From Quercus robur (lineage: Eukaryota; Streptophyta; Magnoliopsida; Fagales; Fagaceae): a DNA stretch of 64,000 bases. The position numbers and the translations under genes are program-made. The notes beneath the pieces are model-generated. The model had not been told where the DNA came from. It worked only from the letters and a program-made list of their open reading frames with translations, and made no database searches. Positions 1-11,886 of this stretch are shown here, in pieces. Position 1 is the first letter of the stretch, and every line of letters begins with the position of its first letter. The stretch lies in the NCBI RefSeq assembly GCF_932294415.1, contig NC_065543.1, positions 41,438,277 to 41,502,276 on the forward strand. The letters are read 5' to 3'.

Positions 1-13
1 TTTTTTCTTTTTA

Positions 14-181
14 GAGAAATGATATGTCTATAACATTTTTACAACAAATCATAAATGGCAAGTTGTTATTAGTTGTTATTGTTGGGCAAAAAAGTAATCT
101 TAGCGTTAGTTTGAAATTTGAACCAATAACAACTAACCACTCGTGATTTGTTATAAAAATGTTGTAAACGTAGCATCTCTC
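14..181. mobile_element. MITE with about 38-bp terminal inverted repeats
   Basis: The two ends are imperfect inverted copies built around ACATTTTTACAACAAATCA on the left and its complement on the right. The element is under 200 bp and has no coding capacity. A related, diverged element lies at 19731-19922. The superfamily is not assigned because I could not find a clean target duplication. Confidence 0.55.
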
Positions 182-182
182 T

Positions 183-1466
183 TCTTTTTATGATGACAAG
201 AATTCGTTTTTCTTTTCTTGATTCTTGCACATCTCAATTTAATGCATTGTTCCATCCCAGCAAATTTTTATCCTTATGTAATACTATCTTTATTTCTTTA
301 GCACTGGTTATTTATGAATAATGAATTGAAACACAAATTTTTTGATAACTTAAATTTTGATTGAAGTGGACCTCTCACAAGTTTGTAGACTCCACAAGCA
401 TGGGACCTTAATTCTGTGGAGTGGGTTTAGAAGATGCTTATTTCTCATTTCTTCAGTTTTTGGATGCAAGAAGTGATTTTATCTATGATTTTTGCCTAGT
501 TGGAATCAGGATTTCATCTTGGAGGGATCAAAGTATTAAAAAAATAATAAAAATAATAATAAAAATAAAAATTCACCATCTAAAAGTAAGACATATACTA
601 AGATCCAAAATAAAATTAACATGAAAATCCAAAATTGCATATATTTAGTATTACCAATATATATATATATATATATAATATAGGGCATACAAATAAAATG
701 TTTCTTAATTAATACATTTTTACTCAACCTAAATCCTAAAATACATTTAGGATTAATCAAAGCACAATCCTAATCAAGACCAAAGTCTGTAATATAACTC
801 TAGTTCAACTTAAATCCAAAAATACATTTGGGATTAATCAAAGCTTAATCCTAATCAAGACCAAACTTTGTAATATGACTCTAGTTCAGGGTGTCATTGT
901 ATCTAATCCTATTTGGGGTTAAAGTATTGCAACATTGGTTTGTTTATTGTTAGTAAATGATTTAGCCGTAAATACCATTTAATGAGTTTATTCTAATTTT
1001 ATTTCATTTTTAAAAAATGCTTGATAGTGAAACTGTAGTCTTCAAAATTAAGATTCCCATGGTGGACTCATTCTCTTTTTCTCCCTTTGCCTTCTTGATA
1101 TTTTCTCATACATATATTATCATAAAGTCTATTATATAACTCTAGTCTAGGTCATTAATTGTATCAAATCATACTTGACTCATTTTCTTTTTCTCTATTC
1201 ATCTTCTTTATATCTTCCATAATTATTATCATAATATTATAGCTATGTCATATCTTCCATATATATTATCATAATATTATAGCAATGTCTCTCATTTTAT
1301 ATATGTTAATTAGAATTATGTTTTATATAAACAATGCTAAATTTCTACATGTTTGGATTTCCTGTATGTTGAATTGTTGATCGTTTAACTGCAGAGTTGC
1401 AGCCAAAATGACTACGGATGCTAGTCATTTTCATTCTTTCTTCTTTGGCTAATCGAATGCCAGGGA
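183..1466. other. AT-rich upstream region of the first CTNIP unit; no gene
   Basis: This stretch matches the upstream blocks of the later units (compare 17290-17960 and 18900-20130). It includes two adjacent, near-identical segments around 720-780 and 810-870 with the same AATACATTT.GGATTAATCAAAGC motif, and a short TA repeat near 655-676. No supported coding sequence is seen. Confidence 0.6.
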
Positions 1467-1471
1467 ATTCC

Positions 1472-2585
1472 TGTAACGTCCCAGTCAAAAAAAAAAAAAA
1501 AAAAGAAGAAGAAGAAGAAGAAGAGAAGGGGTAATGGTCAAATTTTATTTGGACCACATGTGCCCACCTACCCCATTTTACCCCCACCACTTATCTCACA
1601 AATATCTCTACTCTCTTTGGCCGGCCATCTCTTGTCTCTCATTTGTTTCTTTTTCTTTTCTTTTCATTTCTACAAACTCCTCTCTATCACTCTCATACTC
1701 TCCCACCGGTTCCTCTATGCCACCATTTCCACCATCATTTTTCCGGCAATGTCACCGGAAAATCCTTGACAACCTAGAAACCCCTTCACATCCTTTTCTT
1801 TGAGGTAAAAATTTATAATATTTTTTAGTGGATTTTACACTTTTGTTTGAGGTTATTTTTATCTAAGTTTTTATAATGATACTCATGTAATTTATGAGCA
1901 TTGGAAGTGATATTTATGTATTTATATTTATGGGTTTTGTATTGGTGGAATTATTTGATGAGTGGGATCATAGTTTATGTTAATGATGACTATCTAAGGT
2001 TTATGTATGATGGAAAATTTAGGGGTTTTGAGTTATAACATATGATGGTTGGTAAATTAAATTTTTCCATTGCTATTAGGTTTATTTGGAGTTAGTTGAA
2101 GTTCTAAATTTCTTATCTTAGAGGATATTTTGATTTTTCTCTTATAGGTCTCTTAATGATTTAGTGTAAATTTTATGGAAACTAGTCATAATGTTGGAAA
2201 TGATATTAAATGGGTTAACTTTATAAATTGGAGTTTATGCCTTGTGAATCAATTTGTTGAGAAACTTTGGAAGTAGAATATATTATTATTAATGAGGTTA
2301 AATACTAGGCTTACCTAATTAAGTGCTTATTTGACAATTCCTAAATTGTAGCTAGATACAATTTCAAGTTCTATACTTATTGTGATAGGGTTGCCTTATA
2401 TTATTTAGGTTCTAGCTAATCTCCTTTAAAACTTGGAGAATTAAGCTTTTGGCAAGTTGCGAGGTAAGTAGCTTTTTAGTGGGATTTTTGAAAAATAACC
2501 ATGTTACATAAATGTTGTTGTTGAGTTAGACATGCCTTTGGAAACTACTTATGGAAACTATATTTTCCTAAAAACTATTGTGTCG

Positions 2586-2639
<54 letters not shown>

Positions 2640-4030
2640 GAAAATGCATCATATTTGGTATTGCATTTGGGAAAATGCATGAATTGTTGATATGGAAAAA
2701 TGAGCATCTTTTATTTAATCTTTGATAAGAAAATCATTGATTTTATTGTATATTGAAAAATTTTAAAGATGCTTATTTTCTCTTATATTATTTGGGAAAT
2801 TAATAGAAAATTTTTTGACAAGAATGAAGTTGAAAACTTTACAAACTTTGTAGAAGTTAGATTATTTAAGGTTTTTCTGAAACTACTTGGATATGAACTA
2901 TGTGTTTCAAAGTAATGTAACTTGTGAGCTTATGTGGTTTTAACATCATGCCATGTGTGATTTTCCGGTGATCACCCAATTTGGTTTCCGTAATCTTTGT
3001 GATAATGGAATCAAATCCAAGTCAGTGCCCTTTTACTTTGGATGACGTGTTCTTCCCTACTGCTCATGGGGGAAAGAGGTTCCTTGATTGTGTGTGAGTA
3101 AGGCTACTGCCCATAGGGCCAAGAGACCACGTGCAAGAGAGGTCTTATTTGATGCGCTCTCTCTGCTGCCCATGGGAGGAGAAAAAAACCTTGAGGGTAT
3201 GGGTGAGGCTGCTATCTATAGGGTCAAGAGTCTGTATACCAGAGAGGACAATATCATGCCAATTTTGAATGGGTGGATCCCCTGATCGGTTTATGTGGTA
3301 GTGTAGTATATTTGTGATAATTTACCTTATGTTAGATATTATGGCTTTGAAAATTATATTGTTATTACTCACAGATTATAGTACATAGTTTCAAGGTATT
3401 CACTTTGAGAAACTTGTTGTTTCATTATTAAATCATTCTTGTCATAGCATATTATCATTATTGAATGAAACTTGTATTTCCCCCACCCCTATTAATTATG
3501 CTACTTACTGGGCATTAGTTCATCCCACCCTCTAACAGCTTTTTAGATTTATTAGCTATACCTTGAGTATGAAGTTACTTCTTTGGTGATGATTAGAGTG
3601 CTATGTTAAATTTAGAGACTTTTGCTATAAATGGTTGGTGACTCAATCTTACTATGTTCAACGAGACCTTAATTAATTCTATTGGAGATGGGTCGCTTGA
3701 GGTTTGTTAGCCTTTGGTGTGGTAGGCCTAGACTCGATGTTAAGGTCCTTATTCCTGATAAGATTTTAACTTTATGTAATTTAATCATAGTTTTCTAATA
3801 TATTCATATATATTGTGGAGGCGCATGATTTTTAGTTATTATTCGTAAATGTGTTATAAAACTCTAACTTGTAATATGGAGATTTTAGTATGGTTATATA
3901 TTCTTATCTTGTGGAAAAGAAAGGAAAATAAAGATCTCTTATAATTTGATTTGCCAAAAAGGAAAAATCCACATGTACCCTTGGGATGTATTTCTCATGC
4001 TTTAGATCCTTTTAGGTTTGGAGTGTGACA
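1472..4030 (+). mobile_element. Solo LTR of a gypsy-type retrotransposon (2.56 kb)
   Basis: The sequence opens with TGTAACGTCCC and closes with GGAGTGTGACA, the TG...CA type of end common in plant chromovirus (Tekay-like) LTRs. It is bounded by a perfect 5-bp duplication, ATTCC, at 1467-1471 and 4031-4035. The flanks join into the block that is continuous in the other CTNIP units (CCAGGG next to ATTCCACCC), so this is a clean insertion. No internal domain, PBS or second LTR is present, as expected after LTR-LTR recombination. Inside are a GAA run near 1503-1525, a TA microsatellite at about 2588-2632, and imperfect repeats with a 'CTGCCCATGGG' theme at 3050-3260. The lineage is inferred only from the ends. 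Confidence 0.8.
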
Positions 4031-4345
4031 ATTCCACCCTTAGAAATTTAGAAGTAGACCTACAAAATGAGAAGTTTAACTAAATTTGATCTTTTCCAAC
4101 TTAATTCAACCTTCAAACCATGGCACAGTCAAGCAAGGGAATCGTAGTAAACCGTTGTTGGCACCAGTCAAAACGTTTATCCAAAGAAACAGCTTTGAGA
4201 ATCGAACTATGTAACTATCTCTCTTCCACCTTTCTGAAGCCATCTTTATAAACTGATTTCCTTTCAAAGTTAGCTCAAAACTCACAAATCAAAACACAGA
4301 ATATAAACACCATTTCCTTCATTTTTTTTATTTGTTTGTATAAAG
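4020..4345 (+). promoter_or_regulatory. Promoter and 5' leader of CTNIP copy 1
   Basis: This block is conserved ahead of every copy in the array. It contains AGTCAA (the complement of the W-box core TTGACT) near 4128 and again near 4167, the class of site bound by WRKY factors. The start codon follows about 200 bp downstream of the second site. The TATA-like sequence present in copy 4 is weak here (AACTATGTAACTATC). Confidence 0.4.
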
Positions 4346-4567
4346 ATGGGGTTCTCTCACATCTGGAAAAATGTTTTGACAGTTCTGCTTTTTGTTACCA
4401 TTATATTTGCTTCTTCACAAGTTGGTGCAATTAGGCCATTATAAGGAGCACAATGGTTGAAGAAAGAAAGCCTTTTGCTTCAGTCTGTTCAACGGGGTCC
4501 TGTCACTGGCTCAGGTCCCAATCCATGCACTTACATCCCTGGTCGGAACAAGGGCAATTGCCACTAG
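4346..4567 (+). pseudogene. CTNIP: CTNIP/SCREW phytocytokine precursor copy 1, nonsense-broken
   Basis: This is a 73-codon gene colinear with the intact copy at 22400. It has a hydrophobic signal peptide (about residues 1-28), the RPL...QWLKKESLLLQSVQRGPV linker, and a C-terminal SGPNPCTYIPGRNKGNCH core with two cysteines. Codon 33 is TAA (4442-4444) where the other copies have GAA, so translation would stop just after the signal peptide. The rest of the reading frame is open, which suggests a recent loss. The mature core reads CTYIP rather than CTNIP. Confidence 0.8.
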
Positions 4568-5148
4568 CGGCTTTCTCTGCCATCAAAACTCTTGAACAAG
4601 ATTAGAGTTCATGACTATATTCACATTTAATATTCAGCAAAATATATAGGAGATAACCATGGTGAACTTAAAGTTCTTGTGGCCTTTTTCTTTATTTATG
4701 TAATTTTTTTTTCTTGCTTGGGAACAACCATATCAAGTAAGTTTGGTTGTGAAGCCACGTAAATAATATAAACCTCATAATATTTTGAAATCTATTGATT
4801 CATTTATTTTTATGTATAATGAAGTTTTTGTTTTCCTTCCTTTTCTGAACAAATGAGGGATTGGGATTTGCCTACTTTTTCCCATATGAAAAATCCAGGC
4901 TCATATATAATTAATTAAGCTGTTTCCAATATTTTATGCACCTATTACTTGAGAGAGAGAGAGAGAGCGAGAGAGAGATTTTATTTATGTAAACAACTTC
5001 CAAGTTTGACAATTTTCGTTACAGCACATTGAAAAGATGGATTGTATTGGCTTCTCTGTTATTGTCAACTTATGACCCACAACACAATTTTATTAGTTGA
5101 TTTGTTTTCTTTCATATCACTAATTTAAAGGCCACATTTGGCACGACT
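4568..5148. other. 3' flank of CTNIP copy 1; no gene
   Basis: This is the downstream block shared with copies at 18300-18700, 20790-21110, 22680-23240 and 25220-25830, including a GA repeat at about 4952-4978. It continues at 16362 on the far side of Tat element 1. Confidence 0.6.
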
Positions 5149-5153
5149 CATAA

Positions 5154-5755
5154 TGATGAGGATAAAATCAGACTTGACAAAACTGACGGTATATACTTGA
5201 CAAAGCTGACGGTACAAACTTGACAAGGGTGATGAGATGTTTTGGCCGTCAGCTTTACTTCAAGGCTGACGGGGACTTGAAGCAAGAGAACACATAAAGC
5301 TGAACATCCTGAAGTTGACGGGATAAACATAGACTGACGGGATAACATAAACTGACGGCGTCAGTCTATGGAATGTTTGCTCTGCACGTTTACGTGTATA
5401 AATATATAACTTGCTCCCCACGTTTCATGAAACCTAAGGACTCCTATATGGAAAGAATCCCGTAAAATACGCCCAAGAAGACTCCTATAAGGAAAAGACT
5501 TCTACTCCAAGGAAAACGGGGGCAGCCCTCGCTACTATAAAAACCCAAGCACCCTCACAAACCAAGGTACGCATAATTTACCTTCTCTAGCACTCTAGAG
5601 CAGTGAGAATAATTCTAACTTAACCTTCGGAGGGTGTTTGGCCGGTACCACACCGGTACTCCCCGCTAGGTTATTCCTTTTCATTGTGCAGGTGCCATTT
5701 GCAAATCGTACGAGGAACGTGTGACTCACTGGTGGTATTATTTCCGGCATCATCA
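5154..5755 (+). repeat. 5' LTR of element 1
   Basis: The LTR begins TGATGAGGATAAAATC and ends TTCCGGCATCATCA. The first 200 bp hold seven TGACGG/CCGTCA hexamers. A TATA box (TATAAAAA, 5536-5543) lies in the 3' half, so transcription probably starts about 25-30 bp further on. Confidence 0.95.
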
Positions 5756-5756
5756 G

Positions 5757-5775
5757 TTGGCGCCGTCTGTGGGAA
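5757..5775 (+). other. Primer binding site of element 1
   Basis: TTGGCGCCGTCTGTGGGAA follows the LTR after one spacer base. The same 19 bases occur in element 2 in the matching place. The TGGCGCC start fits pairing with a tRNA 3'-CCA end; the tRNA species is not assigned. Confidence 0.85.
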
Positions 5776-5815
5776 TCGTTTTAGCACATTTTCGCTTCCC
5801 GGACAGAAGAGTTAC

Positions 5816-8800
5816 ATGGTATTCACTCGCTCAATGGCGACCACCAACGACGTTCAAGAAGAAGAAGCCCCTACGACCGCGCTTGAAAGACAGGTGAGGA
5901 CACTCGCCGCCGCCGTGGAGCGCCTCACCAAACAAAACCACGACCTAGAAGAGCAACTGAGACAAAAAAATGCGGTTCCCAACAACCATGGAGCAGATCA
6001 AGAAGGAACCAGCGCCGACAGAAGAAACCAGGAAGGCCCCCAGGCCAGCAACGCCCCGAGCAAACCAGAACAACAAAACACAAGCATCCCCTCCCTCGCA
6101 GAAACCACTCCGCCGCTTGTTATCGAAGAGATGCAAGCCATGAAGGAACAAATGGAGGTTATGATGAATGCTCTCAAGGGACGAGTATCAAGCGACCTTG
6201 ACGACCTTGTCAACCGAACTGACTCGCCGTTCACCGCCACCGTCAACACCTACCCTTTACCAAGTAAGTTCTGCATGCCACAGATAGACAGTTATGACGG
6301 GGTGAAGGACCCACTGGACCACCTGGAGACCTTCAAGACCCTAATGCACCTTCAAGGAGTTGCGGATGCCATCATGTGTAGGGCCTTCCCTACAACGCTG
6401 AAGGACGCAGCGAGAATTTGGTTCAGCCGACTGACGCCAAACTCCATCAGCACCTTCAAAGAGCTCAGCGCTTAGTTTACCGCACACTTCATTGGAGGCC
6501 ATCGATACAAGAAGTCTACGGCTTGCTTGATGAGTATGAAGCAGCGAGAAGATGAAACTTTAAGAGCCTACATCTCCCGCTTCAACAAAGAGGCACTCTC
6601 GATCGACGAAGCCGACGATAAGATACTTGTTGCAGCATTCACGAATGGCTTGAAGAAGGGTAAGTTTTTGTTTTCCCTATACAAAGTATATGAACGCTGA
6701 AGATGCACTGTTAGCTCGGGAAGAAAGGCCCAGGAAAAGAGAAAGGCAGGAAGACAATCGGCAGGACCAAGGCCGAAAGAAGGCAAGAACAGGAGACCGA
6801 AGGGACGAAAGGCGCCCTAAGCCCCTAGGGGGAAGGTTCACAAGCTTCACTCCGCTAACAGCCCCGATAGATCAAGTCCTTATGCAAATCAAAGATAAAG
6901 AGGCTCTGACGTTCCTGGGAAAACTGAAAAGCGACCCCAACAAACGCTCCCGGGATAAGTATTGCTGATTCCACCGCGACCACGGCCACGACACAGCTGA
7001 CTGCTATGACCTCAAGCAGCAGATTGAAGCCCTTATCAGACAAGGAAAGCTGCAGAGATTCGTTAGCAAGGAGAAAACGGATCCCCCCGAACAAGACCAA
7101 CGTCCCCGACGGGACAATAAGCGTCCGAGACCCCCGATCGGAGATATAAGGATGATTATAGGGGGAATGGCTGCCGCCGGGTCATCCAAGAAGGCCCGCA
7201 AGACCTACCTTCGAATGGTACAAAATGTTCAGTTGACGGGAGTCGTACCGAAGATAGCACGGAGAAAGGGTCCCATAATCGGATTCTCGGAAGAAGACGC
7301 GCGACGCCTTCACCATCCACATGACGACGCACTCGTCGTCAGCTTGCGTGTAGGAGATTACAATATGCACCGGGTGCTGATCGACAATGGCAGCTCAGCA
7401 GATATCTTGTACTACACAGCATTCCAGCAGATGAGGATCAACAAGGAACGACTGATCCCAACAAATGCCCCGCTTGTTGGCTTCGGCGGGAGCCAAGTAT
7501 TCCCATTGGGCGCGGTCACATTATCCGTACTTGTAGGTGATTACCCTCAACAGATAGCCAGGGACGTGACATTCTTGGTAGTTGATTGCTCGTCGGCCTA
7601 CAACGCTATCCTCGGGAGACCCACGTTCAACTCGTGGAAGGCGGTAACCTCCACCTACCACCTGATGATAAAGTTCCCAACTGACTACGGAGTAAGGGAG
7701 CTGCGCGGGAGTCAGATGGCCGCACGCGAATGCTACATAGCTATGATGGAAATGGAGGATCAGGTTCAGGCTTTAAGCATAGAAGAGCACCGGACGGTAA
7801 CGGAGCCGGTTGAGAAGTTAAAAGAGATATCCCTTGACAGTTCCGATCCTGGCCGGACAACCAAAGTTGGAACGCTCGCTAACCCCACGGTACGTCAGGA
7901 GCTCATAACCTTCCTCAGACACAATCAAGACGTATTCGCATGGGGTCATGAAGATATGCCGGGAATAGACCCTTCAGTCATGGTGCACAGGTTAAATGTG
8001 TCGCCCGCCTTTCCACCTATCAGACAGAAGAAAAGGGTGTTTGCCCCCGAGCGAGACCGAGCCATAGCAGAGGAAGTCAGAAAGCTACAGGAAGCGAGCT
8101 TCATTAGGGAAGTATACTATCCCGACTGGTTGGCAAATGTAGTAATGGTCAAAAAGGCGAGTGGGAAATGGCGAATGTGTGTGGACTTCACCGATCTTAA
8201 CAAGGCCTGCCCCAAGGATAGCTACCCCCTCCCGAGGGTTGATGTCCAAGTAGACTCTACAGCCCGACACCAGTTGCTGAGCTTCATGGACGCTTTCTCG
8301 GAGTACAACCAAATCCGAATGCACGAAGCCGACCAGGAGAAAACGTCATTCGTGACTAGCCAAGGCCTCTTCTGTTACAAGGTAATGCCCTTCGGCCTGA
8401 AGAACGCAAGCGCAACGTACCAAAGGCTCATGAACAAAATGTTCGCGCAACAGATTGGGAGGAATGTCCAGGTCTACGTCGACGACATGCTAGTCAAAAG
8501 CCGAAGGGAGGAAGATCATCTAGGAGATCTCAAAGAAACATTCGACACACTTCGCTCCTACAACATGAAGCTCAATCCGGGGAAATGTGCCTTTGGAGTG
8601 ACAGCAGGAAAATTCTTGGGTTTCATGGTATCTCAAAGGGGAATCGAGGCAAACCCGGACAAGATCCGGGCCATTATGGATATGGCACCACCAAGAAATG
8701 TGAAGGAGGTGCAAAGCCTCAATGGAAAGATAGCGGCGCTGAATAGGTTCGTGTCAAGGGCGACGGACAAATGCTTGCCCTTCTTCCGTACATTAAAGAA

Positions 8801-11006
8801 ATCCTTCGAATGGACTGACGAATGCCAGCAAGCCTTTGAAGAACTGAAGGCTTACCTCTCCTCCCCACCACTGCTAAGCCCGTCGCAGCCAGGAGAAGAA
8901 CTTTTCCTCTATCTAGCCGTTTCCCCCGCAGCCGTTAGCGCGGCCTTGGTCAGAGAAGAAGAGAAAGTACAAAAACCCGTGTACTACGCAAGCCGAGCGC
9001 TTCACGGTGCCGAAGAAAGATACCCGCCCATGGAGAAACTTGCCTTCGCATTAGTTACGGCAGCCCGTAAACTCAAACCATACTTCCAAGCTCATACTAT
9101 AAACGTCCTGACTGACAAGCCCTTACGACGGGCAATGAGCAGCCCCGAGGCCGCAAGACGATTGGCGCTATGGGCTATAGAGCTGAGCGAATTTGACATT
9201 CAGTATCGCCCGCGGACCGCCATCAAGGGACAGATCGTCGCCGACTTCATAGCTGAGTTCACTCAGGAAGAGGACAAGGGGGCAACAGAGTCCCCTCAAT
9301 GGAGCATATATACGGACGGATCGTCCAACAGGCAAGCCGCAGGGGCCGGCATTATGCTACTATCGCCAGAAGGAGACACCATCGAATGTATGATCCGTCT
9401 CGACTTCCCTGCCACCAACAATGAATCGGAGTATGAGGCTCTGATAGCGGGGCTTGACCTTGCCAAAGCAGCAGGAGCCGCGAGGGTAGTCATATATTGC
9501 GATTCACAGGTCATCACTAACCAAATAAACGGAGACTACGATTGCAAGGGCGAAAAGATGAAAAGGTACCTTGATGAAGTAAGGACAAGGGTGGGTGACC
9601 TCGAAGCAAAAGTCATCCAGATTCCCAAAGAAGAAAACGAGAGAGCCGACCGTCTCGCGAAGGCCGCTTCAGCTGAACAAATTGTCATCCCTGGTAATGT
9701 ACTCTCTTTCGTACAGCTTTCCCCGCTAATAGATCTCAGCAACATGCAGGAAATATGCTCCGACAGTAGCTGGACGGCGCCGTTAGTTTCGTACCTAAAA
9801 AACGGGATCTTACCAGACGAGAAGGAAGCCGCAAGGAAACTTAAAGTCCAGGCGGCGAGGTTCGTCCTGATAAAAGACGTCCTGTATAAAAGAGGTTTCT
9901 CCCGACCATATCTGAGATGCTTGGGTACGGAAGAGGCAGACTATGTCATGAGAGAGGTACATGAAGGAATCTGCGGAAACCACTCAGGGTCTAGATCGTT
10001 GGTACACAAGCTTGTGCGAGCAGGGTATTATTGGCCCACCATGCAGAAGGACGCCGAAGCCTATGTCAGGGCCTGCGATAAATGCCAAAGGTTCAGCAAT
10101 ATTATTAGACAACCAACCAAAGAGCTGACCCCGATGACAGCCCCATGGCCGTTCGCACAGTGGGGATTAGATATTATGGGACCATTCCCTACAGCCGTAC
10201 GACAGCTAAAATTCCTGGTAGTAGGCATCGACTATTTCACAAAATGGGTGGAAGCTGAAGCTTTGGCAACAATTACAGAAAAGAACGTGCGGAGCTTTGT
10301 TTGGAGATGTATCATATGTAGGTTTGGCATTCCTAGAGTCTTTGTCTCGGACAACGGGAGACAATTCGACAACGACCCCTTCCGGGATTTTTGCTCACAG
10401 TTAGGAATAAAGAACCACTACTCCTCCCCCGCCCACCCTCAAGCTAATGGACAGGTCGAAGTTACAAACCGATCCTTGCTCAAGATTATCAAGACTCGGC
10501 TCGAGGGGGCAAAGGGTATATGGCCCGAAGAATTGCCAAGCATACTATGGGCATACAGGACGACGGCAAGAACACCCACGGGAGAGACACCGTTCCGCCT
10601 GACGTACGGGGGCGAAGCAGTTATCCCAGCCGAAGTTGGACTCACAAGCTACAGGGTGCACAACCATGATGAGAACAAAAACGACGAGGCTATGCGACTA
10701 CAGCTCGACCTAGTGGACGAGATCAGAGCAGCAGCAGAACAAAGGCTCGCCAGGTACCAGGACCGCATGGCCAAACACTACAACTCTCGAGTCCGACATA
10801 GAGACTTCCAAGTTGGAGACCTTGTTCTTAGAAAGGTCATGGGTGCCGCTAGGGACCCTACTCAAGGGAAACTCGGCCCCAATTGGGAAGGACCTTACCG
10901 AGTTACTTCGTGGCAGAGAAAAGGTACTTACCACCTAGAGACATTCGAAGGACAGAAGCTACCACACCCATGGAACGCCGAACACCTACGGAAGTATTAC
11001 CAATAG
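5816..11006 (+). pseudogene. gag-pol of element 1, disrupted
   Basis: Gag starts at 5816 (MVFTRSMATTND), aligned with the gag start of element 2. It has a coiled-coil-prone N-terminus and the retrotransposon Gag core (DPLDHLETFKTLMHLQG). Three lesions break it: TAG at 6473-6475 (CAG in the sister copy), a 44-bp deletion with its junction at about 6683-6686 that shifts the frame, and TGA at 6966-6968 (CGA in the sister copy) inside the zinc knuckle. From 6969 the frame is open to 11006, covered by the separate pol entry. Gag and pol would otherwise be one continuous frame, as in element 2. Confidence 0.9.
7152..11006 (+). CDS. Open pol region of element 1: protease, RT, RNase H, second RNase H, integrase
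   Basis: This is a 1284-codon open frame. The 7152 ATG is internal to the ancestral gag-pol and is not a natural start. Aspartic protease is at about 70-160 (IDNGSSADIL, D78). Reverse transcriptase is at about 300-480 (CVDFTDLN, then YVDD at 442-445), followed by RNase H at about 585-700. A second, archaeal-type RNase H at 715-840 (YTDGS D722, NNESEYEAL, CDSQ D784, RADRLAK D833) is a mark of Tat elements. Integrase has an HHCC finger (H937, H944, C975, C978) and the catalytic triad D1007, D1067, E1103. In the RT motif MDAFSEYNQI a glutamate replaces the glycine seen in element 2, which could weaken the enzyme. Confidence 0.92.
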   Translation: MIIGGMAAAGSSKKARKTYLRMVQNVQLTGVVPKIARRKGPIIGFSEEDARRLHHPHDDALVVSLRVGDYNMHRVLIDNGSSADILYYTAFQQMRINKERLIPTNAPLVGFGGSQVFPLGAVTLSVLVGDYPQQIARDVTFLVVDCSSAYNAILGRPTFNSWKAVTSTYHLMIKFPTDYGVRELRGSQMAARECYIAMMEMEDQVQALSIEEHRTVTEPVEKLKEISLDSSDPGRTTKVGTLANPTVRQELITFLRHNQDVFAWGHEDMPGIDPSVMVHRLNVSPAFPPIRQKKRVFAPERDRAIAEEVRKLQEASFIREVYYPDWLANVVMVKKASGKWRMCVDFTDLNKACPKDSYPLPRVDVQVDSTARHQLLSFMDAFSEYNQIRMHEADQEKTSFVTSQGLFCYKVMPFGLKNASATYQRLMNKMFAQQIGRNVQVYVDDMLVKSRREEDHLGDLKETFDTLRSYNMKLNPGKCAFGVTAGKFLGFMVSQRGIEANPDKIRAIMDMAPPRNVKEVQSLNGKIAALNRFVSRATDKCLPFFRTLKKSFEWTDECQQAFEELKAYLSSPPLLSPSQPGEELFLYLAVSPAAVSAALVREEEKVQKPVYYASRALHGAEERYPPMEKLAFALVTAARKLKPYFQAHTINVLTDKPLRRAMSSPEAARRLALWAIELSEFDIQYRPRTAIKGQIVADFIAEFTQEEDKGATESPQWSIYTDGSSNRQAAGAGIMLLSPEGDTIECMIRLDFPATNNESEYEALIAGLDLAKAAGAARVVIYCDSQVITNQINGDYDCKGEKMKRYLDEVRTRVGDLEAKVIQIPKEENERADRLAKAASAEQIVIPGNVLSFVQLSPLIDLSNMQEICSDSSWTAPLVSYLKNGILPDEKEAARKLKVQAARFVLIKDVLYKRGFSRPYLRCLGTEEADYVMREVHEGICGNHSGSRSLVHKLVRAGYYWPTMQKDAEAYVRACDKCQRFSNIIRQPTKELTPMTAPWPFAQWGLDIMGPFPTAVRQLKFLVVGIDYFTKWVEAEALATITEKNVRSFVWRCIICRFGIPRVFVSDNGRQFDNDPFRDFCSQLGIKNHYSSPAHPQANGQVEVTNRSLLKIIKTRLEGAKGIWPEELPSILWAYRTTARTPTGETPFRLTYGGEAVIPAEVGLTSYRVHNHDENKNDEAMRLQLDLVDEIRAAAEQRLARYQDRMAKHYNSRVRHRDFQVGDLVLRKVMGAARDPTQGKLGPNWEGPYRVTSWQRKGTYHLETFEGQKLPHPWNAEHLRKYYQ

Positions 11007-11886
11007 GAGCGACAGCATGAAGACCGACCTATCTTTTTTTATTATTCCAGCAAACTTTAGTTTTACTCCTCGGATTTATCATTTACTTTAGTTTTTTCTT
11101 TGTTTTGCAACAAACACTTTTTAGCCCGAAGGGCAGGATTCGGTTTTAATTACTTTTATTTAAATGCATGCCAATAAGAGGTGTAAGAACCAAGCACAAG
11201 ACTTCTGGGCCTTAGGTCACTTGGGCTCACAATTTATTTGTAGTGGGCTTAAGGATTTCCTACAGTGGGTCGTTCTCGGCAGAGAGACTCAAAGTAACAC
11301 TCAATTGATACTCTCTCCTTGACTGTTTTCTCTCAATTTTTCTGAACCCCTTTTTCTCCCAACTTTCTTCTATTTATAGCTAAGGTTAGTGGGGAGATTA
11401 TGATTACAGCCACCGTTAGTGCTACTGGAGGTCCAATATTATCTGATTGAAGTGGATGTTTAGGTGAAAGGGCAGTGCAGCATTTATGATCTTGGAACTT
11501 GGCTCCATTTTGACCGACTATGTTCGGCAACTCAGCTCCCTGGGAATATCACAATTTCCCGGGAACAGTTCGTATATTTGACCGGGAACGTTTGTCTGAT
11601 CACCTCTCGGAATTCAATACCCTACGCTTGTTCGCACATGAAGGAAGCTCCAAGAAAGGCGCAGGACAACTGGACCTTTCTGCTGGACCTTTGCCCAAGG
11701 CTGGTATGGGACTCGGCCCAGGGCCTGTGTGGGATTGGGCCCAGGGCCTGTATGGGACAGGGCCCAGGGCCTGTGTGAGCCTAGGGTCTCGATGCCGTAC
11801 AAGAGGAGTTTATTCAGAAATTGCTGGAGTATTTATTCTTTCTACGGTCCACTAATTTCACATCCTAGGACGACTAAGTCCATAAA
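11007..11886. other. Spacer after pol in element 1
   Basis: This is non-coding internal sequence between the pol stop and the tandem repeats. It includes direct repeats of about 18-20 bp around 'GGGCCCAGGGCCTGT' at 11710-11790. Short ORFs here are not supported by any similarity I can see. Confidence 0.5.

Noticed and set aside
1345-1803. ORFs at the start of the solo LTR
   Set aside because: They run through an A-rich and GAA microsatellite and a CT-rich leader-like stretch. The interval crosses the insertion boundary at 1472.
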